Shown: positions 15,291-26,080, counted from the stretch's first letter. The stretch is 36,795 nucleotides of DNA from Planctomycetota bacterium (GCA_027618565.1 JAQCEQ010000026.1:1-36795), one strand, 5' to 3'. Notes: generated by a model not told the origin, from the letters alone. Program-made: numbers and translations.

Positions 15291-17690
15291 ATGCCACCTC
15301 AGACCTTGGCCGCGCACATTGTGCTGGGAATCGCTTCGATTGGCTGGGGACTCGCCGGGGCCCAGGGTCCGGCCGCGCCTGCGGAGCAGCAACCACTGGC
15401 GGGGCTCACCGCGCCCGTCGAGGTCACGATGGACAACCGAGAGGTACCCACCATCGAGGCCCGTTCGGCACTGGATGCCTTCCGCGTCCAGGGCTTCGTC
15501 CATGCGCAGGCTCGATTTGCCCAGATGGATGCGATGCGCCGATTGTCGGCCGGCGAGACGGCTGAACTCCTGGGGAAGGCTTCCGTCAACCGGGATATGG
15601 CCCTTCGGGAATTCCGGGGTCGCGAGGTGGCACGGGCCTGCATCGAGGCCCTCTCTCCAGAAGAGCGCGCCATGTTGGCCGCGTATGTCGCGGGAGTCAA
15701 CGACGGGATCGCCGCGCTCCCCATGCCGCCGATGGAGCACACCCTGCTTGGGCTCAAGCCCGCAGCGTGGAAGCCTGAGGACTGCGCGCTGGTGTACCTC
15801 TCGATGTTTCACTCGCTCGCGCGTACCGGCCGCCACGACGACACGTTTCAGCGGGTGTTGCAGCAGCTCCCGCCACAGGTCTCGGCGTTCCTGGCCTCCC
15901 CCCTCTCGCGATTCGATTGCCCAATCATTGCCGATGGTGCGGACTGCGTGTTGCCACCGATCCCAGACGGAAGCGTGATCGACCTCCGCGCCACACCGCA
16001 GGCGCACGCCCACTCGCAGGGACTTGACTCCACGGCGCTCATGGACCTGAACTGGCTCGAGTGGCAGATGCGCGGCGCGCTCGCCGGGAGCAATGCATGG
16101 GCCGTCGCGGGGAGCAAGACGGGCGACGGGCAGGCGATCCTGGCGAACGACCCGCACCTGCAAATCACCGCCCCGATCCTCTGGTATCGATGTCGCCTGC
16201 AGTGGCACGGCGTGGACTGGACAGGGCTCTCGATTCCTGGCGTCCCTGGCATCGTGATCGGCACCAACGGGATGGTCGCCGTCGGATTCACCAACACCGC
16301 CGGGGACTTTGAGGATCTGGTGATCGTCGATGTCGATCCCAACGACTCGACGCGATACCTGACGCCGACTGGAAGCGAACCCTTCGGCGAAGTCATCGAG
16401 ACGATTCATGTCCGCGGCGGGAAGGACGTGGAACACCGCATGCGAACGACGAAGTGGGGTGTCGTGTCGGGGACCACGAGGTACGATGACGACGTGGAGC
16501 GCCCTGTCGTGTCACTCTGGGTGGGCGCGCGCGCCGAGGCGATCAACTTTGACATCCTCAAGATGTCGGGGGCGAAGACGGTGGACGAGGCAGCCACGGT
16601 CCTTGCTTCGTGGCACGGGCCCAGCCAGAACGGCCTGATCGCGGATTCGTCAGGTCGCATCGGGTGGGTCATGACCGGGTGGATCCCCGAGCGAAACGGC
16701 CACGATCCTCGGCTGCCATGGCGACCGACAGTGGACGGCGAGCCGTGGGCGACATCCATCCCCGAGGAGCGCCGACCGATGGTGATCGATCCTCCCGAGG
16801 GATTCATCGTGAGCGCCAACCATCGCAGCATCCCCATCGACCGCTGCGCGGACATCGGCTACTACTGGGCCAACCCCGAGCGTGCGCACCGGATCCGCGA
16901 GCGGCTGATCGAGTCAACCGCGGCACCGTCGGCGGCAGCCCCGGTCACCGAGCTTGACATGCTGGACATTCAGCTCGACACGCAGGTCTCTGGGCTGGAG
17001 CCATACCGCGCGATGGTGCTGGGGGCGATTCCGACGGCGGAATCGGACGAGGCACTCGCGCGCGCGCGCGCCCTCGCCGCTGCATGGAACGGGCGAGCCG
17101 ATGCGGACCAGCCGGCCGTGGCGTTCCTGGGCGCGATGCAGCGAGAGGTGGCCAGGTCGATGGAGCAGGCCGTCGCTCGGTGGTGCCGCACACGCACCGG
17201 CCAGGACCTCAAGTTCCGAACGGTGGTGGACGAACCTTGGCTTCGAGTCGTCGAAGCACGTGCGCCCAACTGGCTCCCACCTGAGTTTGCCACGTGGGAC
17301 GAGTGCCTCCAGGACTGCGCGCGGCGTGCGCTCAAGAACGAGCCGGGCGATGCTTCGTGGGGTGAACGCAATGCCGCTCAGTTCATGAGCCCCGTCGCCG
17401 AGGCCGTGCCGGAACCGCTGCGACCCGCGCTCACGCTGGACACCGGTCCGCAAGCCGGACACTTTCGCGCGGTTCGAGTGCAGACGCCTCGCGCGGCGGC
17501 CAGCGCGCGCCTCATCGTGAGCCCAGGCCACGAGGCCGACGGGATCCTGGAGACGCCCGGTGGCCAGTCGGGTGACCCTCGCTCCCCACACTACCGATCG
17601 TTCCACCAGGAGTGGCGCGACGGCGCGCCAACGCCGTTGCTGCCGGGGGCACCTGTGAAGTCGATCGAGTTCGTCCCCCCCGGGAAGTAG
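15291..17690 (+). CDS. Penicillin acylase family protein (Ntn hydrolase)
   Basis: 799 residues, the usual size for a penicillin/acyl-homoserine-lactone acylase precursor. An N-terminal secretion signal ends near AGAQG. The alpha part includes GFVHAQARFAQMDAMRRLSAGE. The autocatalytic processing site is Gly266-Ser267 in AGSNAWAVAGSKTGDG; Ser267 would become the beta-chain N-terminal nucleophile. NDPHLQITAP, GTNGMVAVGFTN and the late YRSFHQEW segment match the beta chain. Expected location is the periplasm. Family members cleave amides of penicillins, acyl-homoserine lactones or lipopeptides; the substrate here cannot be read from sequence. It is divergent from the glycine-zipper lipoprotein, and its stop lies in the left arm of a strong inverted repeat. 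Confidence 0.9.
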   Translation: MPPQTLAAHIVLGIASIGWGLAGAQGPAAPAEQQPLAGLTAPVEVTMDNREVPTIEARSALDAFRVQGFVHAQARFAQMDAMRRLSAGETAELLGKASVNRDMALREFRGREVARACIEALSPEERAMLAAYVAGVNDGIAALPMPPMEHTLLGLKPAAWKPEDCALVYLSMFHSLARTGRHDDTFQRVLQQLPPQVSAFLASPLSRFDCPIIADGADCVLPPIPDGSVIDLRATPQAHAHSQGLDSTALMDLNWLEWQMRGALAGSNAWAVAGSKTGDGQAILANDPHLQITAPILWYRCRLQWHGVDWTGLSIPGVPGIVIGTNGMVAVGFTNTAGDFEDLVIVDVDPNDSTRYLTPTGSEPFGEVIETIHVRGGKDVEHRMRTTKWGVVSGTTRYDDDVERPVVSLWVGARAEAINFDILKMSGAKTVDEAATVLASWHGPSQNGLIADSSGRIGWVMTGWIPERNGHDPRLPWRPTVDGEPWATSIPEERRPMVIDPPEGFIVSANHRSIPIDRCADIGYYWANPERAHRIRERLIESTAAPSAAAPVTELDMLDIQLDTQVSGLEPYRAMVLGAIPTAESDEALARARALAAAWNGRADADQPAVAFLGAMQREVARSMEQAVARWCRTRTGQDLKFRTVVDEPWLRVVEARAPNWLPPEFATWDECLQDCARRALKNEPGDASWGERNAAQFMSPVAEAVPEPLRPALTLDTGPQAGHFRAVRVQTPRAAASARLIVSPGHEADGILETPGGQSGDPRSPHYRSFHQEWRDGAPTPLLPGAPVKSIEFVPPGK

Positions 17691-17731
17691 GCGGGAATCG
17701 GCCCCCTAAGGGGCTGATTCCCACCAACTTC
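17684..17731. terminator. Long inverted repeat between convergent genes (bidirectional terminator candidate)
   Basis: The core stem is 13 bp: GGGAATCGGCCCC (17693-17705) pairs with GGGGCTGATTCCC (17710-17722) around a CTAA loop, with one G-T pair. Imperfect outer arms (GGAAGTAGGC with ACCAACTTC) extend it to 17684-17731 and include the acylase stop codon. There is no T tract. The right-arm 13-mer TCCCACCAACTTC recurs at 26095-26107. Confidence 0.7.
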
Positions 17732-17741
17732 TCTGGAGCCG

Positions 17742-19298
17742 TCACACCAGGATCGGCCGGACCACCTCTCCAGCCACATCGGTGAGCCGGTAGTCGCGGC
17801 CCTGGTGCCGGTAGGTGAGTTTCGTGTGGTCGATGCCCAGCTGGTGGAGCATCGTGGCATGGAGATCGTGCACCGCCACCGGGTTCTCCACGATGTTGTA
17901 GGAGTAGTCGTCGGTCGTGCCGTAGGCGATGCCACCCTTGATGCCGCCGCCTGCCAGCCACAAGGAGAAGCACCGCGGGTGGTGGTCGCGCCCGTAGTTG
18001 GAGGTCGTGAGCGTCCCCTGGCTGTAGGCCGTTCGGCCGAACTCGCCAGCCCAGAGGACCAGCGTCTCGTCCAACATGCCCTTGCGCTTGAGGTCGGTGA
18101 CCAACGCGGCCTGAGCCTGGTCGACGACCTCGCATTGCTTCCGCAGCTCGCCCGGCAAATCGCTGTGCTGGTCCCAGCCTCGCATGTAGAGCTGGATGAA
18201 CCGCACGCCGCGCTCGGCCAGCCGCCGGGCCAGCAGGCAGTTGGCGGCGAATGAGCCAGGCGTGCCCACCTGGGGTCCATAGAGGTCCAGCGTCTCTTGC
18301 GGCTCCTGCGTCAGGTCCGTCAGTTCGGGGACCGACATCTGCATGCGGAAGGCCATCTCGTGCTGCTCGATCCGAGCCTGGGTCTCCGCATCGAAGCTGC
18401 GCGACACTTCCTCGGCGTTGATCAGCCCCAGCACATCCAGCATGCGGCGACGATCCTCGCGCGTGACGCCGTCGGGATCTCGCAGGTACAAGACCGCATC
18501 GCGCCCCGCACGGAATCGGCACCCTTGGTGCTGGCTGGGAAGGAAGCCCGTCCCCCAGAATCGCGAGCTCAGCGCCTGCATGTTGCCCACGCCCTGCGTG
18601 ATGAGCACCACGAACGCAGGCAGGTCCTTGTTCATCGACCCCAACCCGTAGCTGAGCCATGCGCCAAACGCGGGACGGCCGGGCTGCTCGTGGCCGGTCT
18701 GGAAAAAGGTGATCCCGGGCTCGTGGTTGATCGCGTTCGTGTGCATCGAGCGGATCACGCACATCTCGTTGGCGATCTTCTGCGTGTGTGGCAGGAGCTC
18801 GCTCAGGTGAATCCCGCCGGCGTCCGTGGGACAGTGGTCAAACCGGAAGATCGATGGTGCCACGGGGAATCGAGCCTGCCCGCTGGTCATTCCGGTGATG
18901 CGCTGGCCATTGCGCACCGAGTCTGGCAGGTCCTTGTCGTACTGCTTGACCAAGTCCGGCTTGTGATCGAAGAGATCCAATTGGCTTGGCGCCCCCTCCA
19001 TGTGCATGTAGATGACCCGCTTCGCCTTGGGCGCGTGGGTGAGCGCCTGCGTGACGATCGCCTCCGCGGCCGACGCATCCTGCATGCCGGACCCTGGCCC
19101 TGCGCCGGACTGCGCTAGCACCGACCGCGCGAAGAGTGAATCCAGTGCGGCGACGCCAAGCCCTGCGCCAACGGTCCCGGCGGCCGAGGCGAAGAACCGT
19201 CGTCTCGTGAGATTGCGAAGGAAGCGCTCGACCTCGTCGTGCGAGGCGCCGCTCTGGTTGGTGGGTCGATCGCTCACGACAGTGGTCCTTTCACGCAT
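17742..19298 (-). CDS. DUF1501 domain protein with Tat signal
   Basis: 518 residues. The twin-arginine signal is LTRRRFFASAAGTVGAGLGVA (about residues 30-50). The DUF1501 hallmarks follow: HMEGAPSQLDLFDHKP, SELLPHTQKIANEMCVIRSM, NHEPGITFFQTG, RGWDQHSDLP, and the metal-ligand-like DHHPRCFSLWLAGGGIKGG. The fold is related to sulfatases/alkaline phosphatases, but the biochemical role is unknown. The ATG at 19298 overlaps the stop of the upstream PSD1 gene by one base (TGATG). A GTG at 19277 has a better-spaced AAAGGA upstream and is an alternative start. PSD1-DUF1501 gene pairs are abundant in planctomycetes and the two products probably act together outside the cytoplasm. Confidence 0.92.
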   Translation of the reverse strand: MRERTTVVSDRPTNQSGASHDEVERFLRNLTRRRFFASAAGTVGAGLGVAALDSLFARSVLAQSGAGPGSGMQDASAAEAIVTQALTHAPKAKRVIYMHMEGAPSQLDLFDHKPDLVKQYDKDLPDSVRNGQRITGMTSGQARFPVAPSIFRFDHCPTDAGGIHLSELLPHTQKIANEMCVIRSMHTNAINHEPGITFFQTGHEQPGRPAFGAWLSYGLGSMNKDLPAFVVLITQGVGNMQALSSRFWGTGFLPSQHQGCRFRAGRDAVLYLRDPDGVTREDRRRMLDVLGLINAEEVSRSFDAETQARIEQHEMAFRMQMSVPELTDLTQEPQETLDLYGPQVGTPGSFAANCLLARRLAERGVRFIQLYMRGWDQHSDLPGELRKQCEVVDQAQAALVTDLKRKGMLDETLVLWAGEFGRTAYSQGTLTTSNYGRDHHPRCFSLWLAGGGIKGGIAYGTTDDYSYNIVENPVAVHDLHATMLHQLGIDHTKLTYRHQGRDYRLTDVAGEVVRPILV

Positions 19299-22200
19299 CA
19301 GTCCTTCACGATGGCGGCGTCACTGGAGAGCACCGCGTTGGCAAGCATCGCCCACGCGGCCAGCTCTGCGGGTTCAATGGCGCGGTCGCGGGGCATGTCG
19401 CCCACCGACAGCAGCCGCAGGGCATCGTCGGGTGCCGCCGCGAATCGCTCGCGATAGTGTGCCAGCGCGGCAAGCATCGCGCTTCGCACGGTCGGCGTGG
19501 GCACCTTGCAACAGGCGATGGCCCACATCGCGTCGATGCGCGGACCGTCACCCGTCGCCGACCGGTCGTTGAGCACGCGCTCGGCCAGCCCGCGCGCCGC
19601 CTCGACGAACTGCGGGTCGTTCCACAGTGCCAGCGACTGAAGCGGCGTGCTGGTGGGCATTCGCCTGGCGGTGCACGACTCGCGAATGGGCGCATCAAAG
19701 GTCAGCATCGTGGGCGGCGGTGAGGCGCGCTTCCAGTAGGTGTAGATGCTCCTTCGCCAGAGGTCTTCACCTTCACCGCGCACGAAGTTCCGTGTGTTGG
19801 ATGCCGGCATCGCCACCTCGCGCCACAACCCCTCTGGTTGGTACGGCTTGACGGGTGGCCCTCCCACCTGCTCCACCAAGAGGTCCGACACGAAGAGCGC
19901 CTGGTCACGGAGCTGCTCCGCGGCAAGTCGCCTTCGAGGGAAGGACCCGAGCCAACGATTCTCTGGGTCGGCCTCCAGTCCCTCGCTTCCGCGGTCGGAC
20001 GACTGCCGATAGGTCCGGCTGGTGAGGATCGTCTCGAGGAGCCACTGCGTGTTCCATCCACTCTCTCGGTACGCCACCGCGAGCCAGTCCAGCAACTCGG
20101 AGTGCGATGGCCACGAGCCCTGGTACCCGAAGTCCTCGCTGGTCTCCACGATGCCGCGGCCAAAAATCATCTCCCACACGCGGTTGACGACCACTCGCGC
20201 AAGCAGTGGGTTGTCCGCACTCGTGAGCCACTCGGCGAACCCAAGTCGGTTGCGAGGACGCTCGCCCAACATCCCCAGTGCCGCGGGCACTTCGCGGCCG
20301 ACGGGCCTGGTCTCGTCGGCATGGTCGTATTGCCCGCGCTTGAGCACGAAGGTCGGTCGCGGCTCCATTCGCTCGCGCATCACCATGGTCTGGACCCGGC
20401 CGCCTTCCAGTTCCTTCTCGCGGAGCTGCTTCGTCGTGATCGTCGCCGTCGCATCGCCATACGCCGGCGAGTGCAGCGTGCGCCAGGCGGTCAGGAGCGA
20501 CGGGGCCAGCGGTGCGCTCGAATCTGCTCCGACCTCGTCTAGGCCGAGCCACGCCACCTCCGCCGTGCCCAAGATGTCCGTTGGCGGCAGCGACCGGTAG
20601 GCAAACCCAGCGATCCCGCCGGTATTGGTCACTTTGCAGACCACTGTGTTGGCGCCGGCGCGCAGTGAAAGCGTCGCACGATCCTGGTCGGGCGCGGCGC
20701 CGCGCGCGACATGGTTGGCATGGACCAGTTGCCCGTTGAGATAGACATCGATCCCGTCGTCGCTTCCCAGCGAGATGGGAAGTTCGCGCGCGGTGGGTGA
20801 GTACATCGTCCTCCCCAGATACTCCACGCCAACGCCCTGACCCAGCCTCGCCACCTCGCCATCGGCGAATGGCCCCGGGTGCCGCCACGCCAGCTCGTCG
20901 TACTTCGCGGCAAAATTGATCGGCGTCGCTGACTCTGGTCCAAACGCTCGCTCGAAGAGCGACTCCGGCGACGCGCCCGCCTCTGCCTTGAACGGACCGA
21001 TGATCGCCCAGTTGCTCGCGGCGATGGGCCACTCTCCAAGCGCCGTGTCCACGACTGGCGACACGGCTACGCGCACCCTGCCGAAGGAGTGATGTGTATA
21101 CGGCGACTTGAATTCCAGCTGGACATGCAGTTCCGTGCCGCCATCGAAGCCGAAGGGCTCCTGGGCGAGAAAGATCGCCTGGCGATCACCGGGCGGCAGC
21201 ATGTGTGCATTCACGGCCCACACCCTGTCGGCATCGTCGCTGCGGAGCACATTCACGATCCGGAAGTCGTCGTTGGGTTGTTCGACATCCGCCCACGCCC
21301 ACATGATCGGCACTTCGACGCGCAGCGACGGGTCCGCGACCGACACCGCCTCGACCGAGATCGCCGACAGGATTGCGTTGCCGTTCTCCGCACGACCGAC
21401 CTTGCCGCTTGGAAGCGACGCATCTGCGAGCGCGTCCAGCCGCAGGGCGCGAAGGTTTGTGGCATCGGTCCGTAGGACGAGGTCGTACTGGTCATCGTGC
21501 GACAGCACGCCGCTGGCCAGCACCGAGCCGTCGGGCTGCGTGGTCATCGTGGCGCCGGACTCAGCCGTGGCGGTCACCAGGTCGGGAAGCGTCCACTCAA
21601 CGCCGGCGCGGTTGCGCACGCCAGTGCCAAAGTCACGCGCCATCCTTTCGTCGCCAGCGCCTCCAGCGTCTCGCTTCGCGGTCAGCAATGCGATTCCTGC
21701 CTTGACGGTCAGCAACTCACCATCCCGGGCAGGATCTGGGAGCACCATTGCAGGCTCGTACGCCCGCAACGGGTCGGAAAGCTGGGAATAGAGCCCCACC
21801 TCTTCGATGTTGTTGAAGAACGCGATGAGCGAATAGAAATCGTTCATCGTGATCGGGTCGAACTTGTGGTCGTGGCAACGCGCGCACCCAAGTGTCAACC
21901 CCATGAACGCCGTGCCGACCGTCGAGACGCGATCCACCGCGTACTCCACCAGATACTCCTCGTCGATCGCGCCGCCCTCATCAGTGACGACATGCATGCG
22001 ATTGAAGCCGCTCGCCGTGATCTCATCCGTGGACGCCTCGGGAAGCAGGTCGCCGGCGAGTTGCTCGATCACGAACCGGTCGTACGGCTTGTTGTCCCGG
22101 TAGGCGGCGATCACCCAGTCGCGCCACGGCCACGCCGTGCGCCCGGCGTCGGTGTGAATGCCGATCGTGTCCGCGTATCGAGCCACGTCCAGCCACGGTG

Positions 22201-22915
22201 TCGTCAATCGCTCGGCGGTTCGAGTCGCGTACGGCTCGTCCTGCATGAGCGTCCGAACCAGCCGCGCCACCGCATCGGGTGCCGCGTCGGCCTCAAACCT
22301 CGCCACTTCGTCAGGAGTGGGAGGCAGGCCCGTGAGGTCCAGAAAGACTCGACGACAGAGCGTGGCACGATCGGCCTCCGGCGCAAACTGCAGGTGGTGC
22401 GCAGCGAGCCGTTCGCCAACGAACGCGTCGATGGGGTTTGTGACTGACGACGCCACGCCAATTGGAATCGCAGGCGCCACCGGGGCGACGAACGACCAGT
22501 GCGGCTCGTAGCTGGCGCCCTCGCCGATCCACCTCCGGAGCAGCTGTCGTTCATCCTCCGAGAGAGCCTTCCTCCCGCTGTCGGAAGGCGGCATGCGTTC
22601 CTCCAGGTCATGGGTGGAGAGTCGATGCCAGAGCGCACTGGCGTCGGGATCTCCCGGGACGATGGCCGCGCCTGCCTCGCGCGCCGCCAGCGCGGAGTCC
22701 CGTTCGTCTAGTCGCAACTTCGCCTTGCGCTTGGCTTCATCGGGCCCGTGGCAATTGAAGCATCGGTCCGAAAGGATGGGCCGGATGTCGCGGCCGTAGC
22801 GGACACCGTCCTCGACAGTGTCGGCAATCGACCCGCCAGCCAGCGCGGCGACGGGGAGCGCAGCCAACACGAGGCACCATCCCCAGCGGTCACTGGAACT
22901 GTGGGGCGTGCGCAT
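19298..22915 (-). CDS. PSD1 / planctomycete cytochrome c, DUF1549 and DUF1553 protein
   Basis: About 1205 residues. Domains in order: signal peptide ([16 protein letters not shown]), a c-type heme site CFNCHGPDE near residue 55, DUF1549 ([14 protein letters not shown] to [16 protein letters not shown] and on to [13 protein letters not shown], a second CxxCH), an inserted PA14-like segment around residues 715-765 ([17 protein letters not shown]), and DUF1553 ([30 protein letters not shown] onward, from about residue 890). It is exported and probably redox-active. The second ATG (22915) is chosen because TACCGT (22922-22927) is fused to the first ATG (22921) but lies six bases from the second; 22921 is the alternative. 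Function is unknown beyond family association with planctomycete polysaccharide-related gene sets. Confidence 0.92.
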   Translation of the reverse strand: MRTPHSSSDRWGWCLVLAALPVAALAGGSIADTVEDGVRYGRDIRPILSDRCFNCHGPDEAKRKAKLRLDERDSALAAREAGAAIVPGDPDASALWHRLSTHDLEERMPPSDSGRKALSEDERQLLRRWIGEGASYEPHWSFVAPVAPAIPIGVASSVTNPIDAFVGERLAAHHLQFAPEADRATLCRRVFLDLTGLPPTPDEVARFEADAAPDAVARLVRTLMQDEPYATRTAERLTTPWLDVARYADTIGIHTDAGRTAWPWRDWVIAAYRDNKPYDRFVIEQLAGDLLPEASTDEITASGFNRMHVVTDEGGAIDEEYLVEYAVDRVSTVGTAFMGLTLGCARCHDHKFDPITMNDFYSLIAFFNNIEEVGLYSQLSDPLRAYEPAMVLPDPARDGELLTVKAGIALLTAKRDAGGAGDERMARDFGTGVRNRAGVEWTLPDLVTATAESGATMTTQPDGSVLASGVLSHDDQYDLVLRTDATNLRALRLDALADASLPSGKVGRAENGNAILSAISVEAVSVADPSLRVEVPIMWAWADVEQPNDDFRIVNVLRSDDADRVWAVNAHMLPPGDRQAIFLAQEPFGFDGGTELHVQLEFKSPYTHHSFGRVRVAVSPVVDTALGEWPIAASNWAIIGPFKAEAGASPESLFERAFGPESATPINFAAKYDELAWRHPGPFADGEVARLGQGVGVEYLGRTMYSPTARELPISLGSDDGIDVYLNGQLVHANHVARGAAPDQDRATLSLRAGANTVVCKVTNTGGIAGFAYRSLPPTDILGTAEVAWLGLDEVGADSSAPLAPSLLTAWRTLHSPAYGDATATITTKQLREKELEGGRVQTMVMRERMEPRPTFVLKRGQYDHADETRPVGREVPAALGMLGERPRNRLGFAEWLTSADNPLLARVVVNRVWEMIFGRGIVETSEDFGYQGSWPSHSELLDWLAVAYRESGWNTQWLLETILTSRTYRQSSDRGSEGLEADPENRWLGSFPRRRLAAEQLRDQALFVSDLLVEQVGGPPVKPYQPEGLWREVAMPASNTRNFVRGEGEDLWRRSIYTYWKRASPPPTMLTFDAPIRESCTARRMPTSTPLQSLALWNDPQFVEAARGLAERVLNDRSATGDGPRIDAMWAIACCKVPTPTVRSAMLAALAHYRERFAAAPDDALRLLSVGDMPRDRAIEPAELAAWAMLANAVLSSDAAIVKD

Positions 22916-22921
22916 GGGCAT

Positions 22922-22950
22922 ACGGTAGACCGGACAGGGTCCGAAGGCAA
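22922..22950 (-). promoter_or_regulatory. Promoter of the PSD1-DUF1501 pair
   Basis: On the minus strand TTGCCT (22950-22945), a 17-base spacer and TACCGT (22927-22922). The predicted transcript starts at about ATG 22915. Confidence 0.5.
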
Positions 22951-22990
22951 CTCCACAAGTGTGATCCGTGACTGATATTGAGGAGCAAAG

Positions 22991-24544
22991 TCACCCGTGG
23001 GTCGCCAGCCAGCGCGGCAGGCGAGCTGCCAGCGTCGACTCCGCCCCCGCAGCAGCCCGCGTGTCCAAAAATCTTGCGCGAGTGCGCCGGCTGAGGATGT
23101 CATCCACTGACAAGGCCATCTCCTGCTCCACCGCCCACTTGGCGCACCGCATAGTCCAGGGGAGCCCCTCCGCGATCGGCTGGTCAAGCGACTCCCCGGG
23201 TGGGGGGCACATTCCCTGCATCGCCCCCCAGTCCGTGCCGTACGCCAGCCGCCAGTCGTTTCGGCCGCCGTCGCGATCGGCGGCGGTGATGGGGGCATCG
23301 GCATCGGGGGCCCCGTGCACTCGAAGCGTCTCGGTGCGGCACGGTGCGCTCTGGAGCAACGACGCGCTGATCGCGGCGTCCACCGTGTCCTGGGCCATGC
23401 GGCGGTAGGTGGTCCACTTGCCGCCCGTGATGGACACCAGCCCGCTTGCGCTCACTTCGACCTTGTGTGACCTCGACAACTTCTTGCTGGGGGCATCGAC
23501 ACCCCCCTCATGGACGAGCGGGCGCATGCCGGCATAGACCGCGCGAATGTCGTCGCGCGTGGGATCTCGCTGCATGTATCGCGCGGCGTTGCGCAGGATG
23601 AAGTCGATCTCCTCCTCGGTCGCCCGCGGCTCCAGCGCAGGCGCCTTCATCGGCGTGTCGGTCGTGCCCACCAGCGTGCGTCCGTGCCACGGGATGACGA
23701 AGAGGACTCGACCATCGTCGGTGTGCGGCACCATGATCGCCTCGCCGCTTGGCGCGAACGACCCGTCAAAGACCAGGTGCACGCCCTGCGCCGGCTCGAT
23801 GATCCGCGGTGTCGCCGGGTCTGCCTGCCGACGAAGCTCATCCGACCAGATGCCGGTCGCGTTGATGACGCACTTCGCACGGATGTCGATCGAGGCCCCA
23901 CCGCCGTGCTCGTCCGTGCACGAGGCGCCCCGAATGCGCCCCTCTCGCATCAGCAGGGAACGCACGCGCACGCGGTTGGCGACCACGGCTCCGTGCGCCG
24001 CCGCCGTCTGCGCCAGCGTGATTGCCATCCGCGCGTCGTCAAACTGGCCGTCGTGGTAGCGCACACCTCCCAGCAGTCCCTCCAGCGACACATTCGGGAT
24101 CGCGGCGATCGTCTCCTCGCGCGACAGGTGCCGGCTGGGGGACAGGTTTCGCCTCCCCGCAAGTGCGTCGTAGAGCTTGAGCCCAACGCCGTAGAAGGGC
24201 GCTTCCCACCAGGTGTAGTGCGGGACGACGAACGGGAGGTCGTGCACCAGGTGCGGCGCGTTGTCGTGCATCGTGGCTCGCTCGGCAAGCGCCTCGCGCA
24301 CCAGGCCGAAGTCCATCTGCTCCAGGTATCGAACCCCGCCGTGCACCAGCTTCGTGCTCCGGCTGCTGGTGCCCTGTGCGAAGTCGTGCGCCTCCACGAG
24401 CGCCGTCGTGAACCCGCGGCTGGCGGCATCCACGGCGCAGCCAAGGCCCGTCGCGCCACCGCCCACGACGAGGCAGTCGAACTCGCGCGCCGCCAGTTCC
24501 TTGAGTGCGGCGGGTCGATCCAAGAGTCGTCGTGCGGTCTTCAT
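22991..24544 (-). CDS. glpD: Glycerol-3-phosphate dehydrogenase (FAD)
   Basis: 517 residues from ATG 24544. FAD-binding start FDCLVVGGGATGLGCAVDAASRG; then GTSSRSTKLVHGGVRYLEQ, typical of GlpD; later WHGRTLVGTTDTPM and SITGGKWTTYRRMA. The enzyme oxidises glycerol 3-phosphate to dihydroxyacetone phosphate and passes electrons to quinone at the membrane. The open frame reaches further upstream (to 24619), but that would overlap glpK out of frame; ATG 24544 follows the glpK stop after one base (TGATATG) and begins just before conserved sequence. With glpK upstream it completes glycerol use. The C-terminal domain looks complete. Confidence 0.95.
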   Translation of the reverse strand: MKTARRLLDRPAALKELAAREFDCLVVGGGATGLGCAVDAASRGFTTALVEAHDFAQGTSSRSTKLVHGGVRYLEQMDFGLVREALAERATMHDNAPHLVHDLPFVVPHYTWWEAPFYGVGLKLYDALAGRRNLSPSRHLSREETIAAIPNVSLEGLLGGVRYHDGQFDDARMAITLAQTAAAHGAVVANRVRVRSLLMREGRIRGASCTDEHGGGASIDIRAKCVINATGIWSDELRRQADPATPRIIEPAQGVHLVFDGSFAPSGEAIMVPHTDDGRVLFVIPWHGRTLVGTTDTPMKAPALEPRATEEEIDFILRNAARYMQRDPTRDDIRAVYAGMRPLVHEGGVDAPSKKLSRSHKVEVSASGLVSITGGKWTTYRRMAQDTVDAAISASLLQSAPCRTETLRVHGAPDADAPITAADRDGGRNDWRLAYGTDWGAMQGMCPPPGESLDQPIAEGLPWTMRCAKWAVEQEMALSVDDILSRRTRARFLDTRAAAGAESTLAARLPRWLATHG

Positions 24545-24545
24545 A

Positions 24546-26057
24546 TCAGTGTGCCTGCGGTGATTCCCACCCCTTGGCGCGCTCGACGGCCCGGCCCCAG
24601 CGTGCGCGCTGGGCGGCACGCCACGCCCGGTCTCGCGCGGGCTGGAACACGCGGTCGATGCCGCGGTGCGCGGCGAGTTGGTCCATCGATCCCCACACTC
24701 CCGCCGAGATCCCCGCCATCAGCGCCGCGCCCAGCGCGGTGGACTCAAGCATGCGAGGGCGATCCACGTTCACGCCGCTCAGGTCGGCCTGGATCTGCAT
24801 CAGCAGGTCGCTGGCGGCCGCGCCGCCGTCCACGCGAATGGAGCTGAGCGGCGCACCGCCGTCCTCTCCAAACGCATCGAACAGTTCCGCGCATTGGAAC
24901 GCGATGCCTTCCAGCGCCGCGCGTGCGATGTGCGCCTTCGTGGCACCGCGAGTGAGTCCACCGATCAACCCGCGTGCGTGCGCATCCCAGTGTGGTGCCC
25001 CAAGTCCCGCGAAGGCGGGGACCAGCGTGACACCGGCGCTGTCCGGCACCGAACCCGCCAGCTCATTCACCTCCGGGCTGGTCGAAATGATTCCTAGCCC
25101 ATCTCGCAGCCACTGGATCGTGGCGCCGCCCATGAAGACGCTTCCCTCCAGGGCGTAGGTCGGTCGCTCACCCTCGCGCTGCCACGCCACGGTCGTGAGA
25201 AGCCCGTTCTTGGAGTGCCGCAGCTCGTGCCCCGTGTTGGAGAGGAGGAAGCAGCCCGTTCCATAGGTGCACTTCGCCTGCCCTGGCAGCACGCACTGCT
25301 GTCCGAAGAGCGCCGCCTGCTGGTCGCCCAGGATTCCAGAGATCGGGACTTGAGCGCCAAGCACCGAGGCGTCGGTGTGCGCCGCGATGCCACCACTGGG
25401 GACGATCCTTGGCAAGATTGCCTTGGGAATCCGAAAGAGCGCAAGGAGGGAATCGTCCCACGCCAGCGTGTGCAGATCCATCAGCATGGTGCGACTGGCA
25501 TTGGAGACATCCGTGACATGAGCAGCCCCCTTGGTCAGCTGCCACACCATCCACGAATCCACGGTGCCCGCGCAGAGTTCACCTCGCTCGGCCCGGGCGC
25601 GGAGAGGCGCCCCACCCTCCGAGAGCATCCACTCGATCTTGCTCGCCGAGAAGTACGGGTCGAGGACAAGGCCCGTCGCCCGATGGACGGCTTCCGCACG
25701 ACCCGGCTCGGCACGCAGCGCGGCCATTCGAGGTGCCGTGCGTCGATCCTGCCACACGATCGCGCGCCCTGTCGGCAGGCCGGTCTCGCGCTCCCACAGC
25801 ATGACCGTCTCGCGTTGGTTGGTGATGCCGATGGCCGAAAGCGCGCCAGCATCGACGCCCGCACTCTTCAACGCTCCATTGATCGCCCGTTGCTGCGACT
25901 CCCAGAGTTCCTGCGGATCATGCTCCACCCAACCGGGCTCCGGGAAGTGTTGCGGGAACTCCACTTGACCCACACCAAGCGTGCGCACGCTCTCGTCAAA
26001 GATGACCGCCCGCGAGGAGGTGGTCCCTTGGTCCAGGGCCATGACGAGTTTCGACAC
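24546..26057 (-). CDS. glpK: Glycerol kinase
   Basis: 503 residues, the normal length. N-terminal [16 protein letters not shown], then [55 protein letters not shown] and the C-terminal [18 protein letters not shown]. It phosphorylates glycerol to glycerol 3-phosphate, the substrate of GlpD encoded directly downstream. The start is GTG 26057: no Shine-Dalgarno is seen, but TAGATT lies exactly six bases upstream. No glpF facilitator or glpR regulator is in the window. A perfect 28-bp palindrome sits just upstream, across the expected -35 region. Confidence 0.96.
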   Translation of the reverse strand: MSKLVMALDQGTTSSRAVIFDESVRTLGVGQVEFPQHFPEPGWVEHDPQELWESQQRAINGALKSAGVDAGALSAIGITNQRETVMLWERETGLPTGRAIVWQDRRTAPRMAALRAEPGRAEAVHRATGLVLDPYFSASKIEWMLSEGGAPLRARAERGELCAGTVDSWMVWQLTKGAAHVTDVSNASRTMLMDLHTLAWDDSLLALFRIPKAILPRIVPSGGIAAHTDASVLGAQVPISGILGDQQAALFGQQCVLPGQAKCTYGTGCFLLSNTGHELRHSKNGLLTTVAWQREGERPTYALEGSVFMGGATIQWLRDGLGIISTSPEVNELAGSVPDSAGVTLVPAFAGLGAPHWDAHARGLIGGLTRGATKAHIARAALEGIAFQCAELFDAFGEDGGAPLSSIRVDGGAAASDLLMQIQADLSGVNVDRPRMLESTALGAALMAGISAGVWGSMDQLAAHRGIDRVFQPARDRAWRAAQRARWGRAVERAKGWESPQAH

Positions 26058-26063
26058 GGCTGG

Positions 26064-26069
26064 AATCTA
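26064..26069 (-). promoter_or_regulatory. -10 box TAGATT, predicted leaderless start of glpK
   Basis: TAGATT on the minus strand, six bases before GTG 26057. No convincing -35; the expected position overlaps the palindrome at 26081-26108. Confidence 0.5.
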
Positions 26070-26080
26070 GGCTGCAAGGG

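Noticed and set aside
24555-24575. GATTCCCACCCC as a third copy of the dispersed palindrome
   Set aside because: It lacks the inverted partner, diverges after ten bases and lies inside the glpK coding sequence.
23510-24847. 445-codon open frame antisense to glpD and glpK
   Set aside because: It is a shadow frame crossing the glpD/glpK junction, with no recognisable domain.
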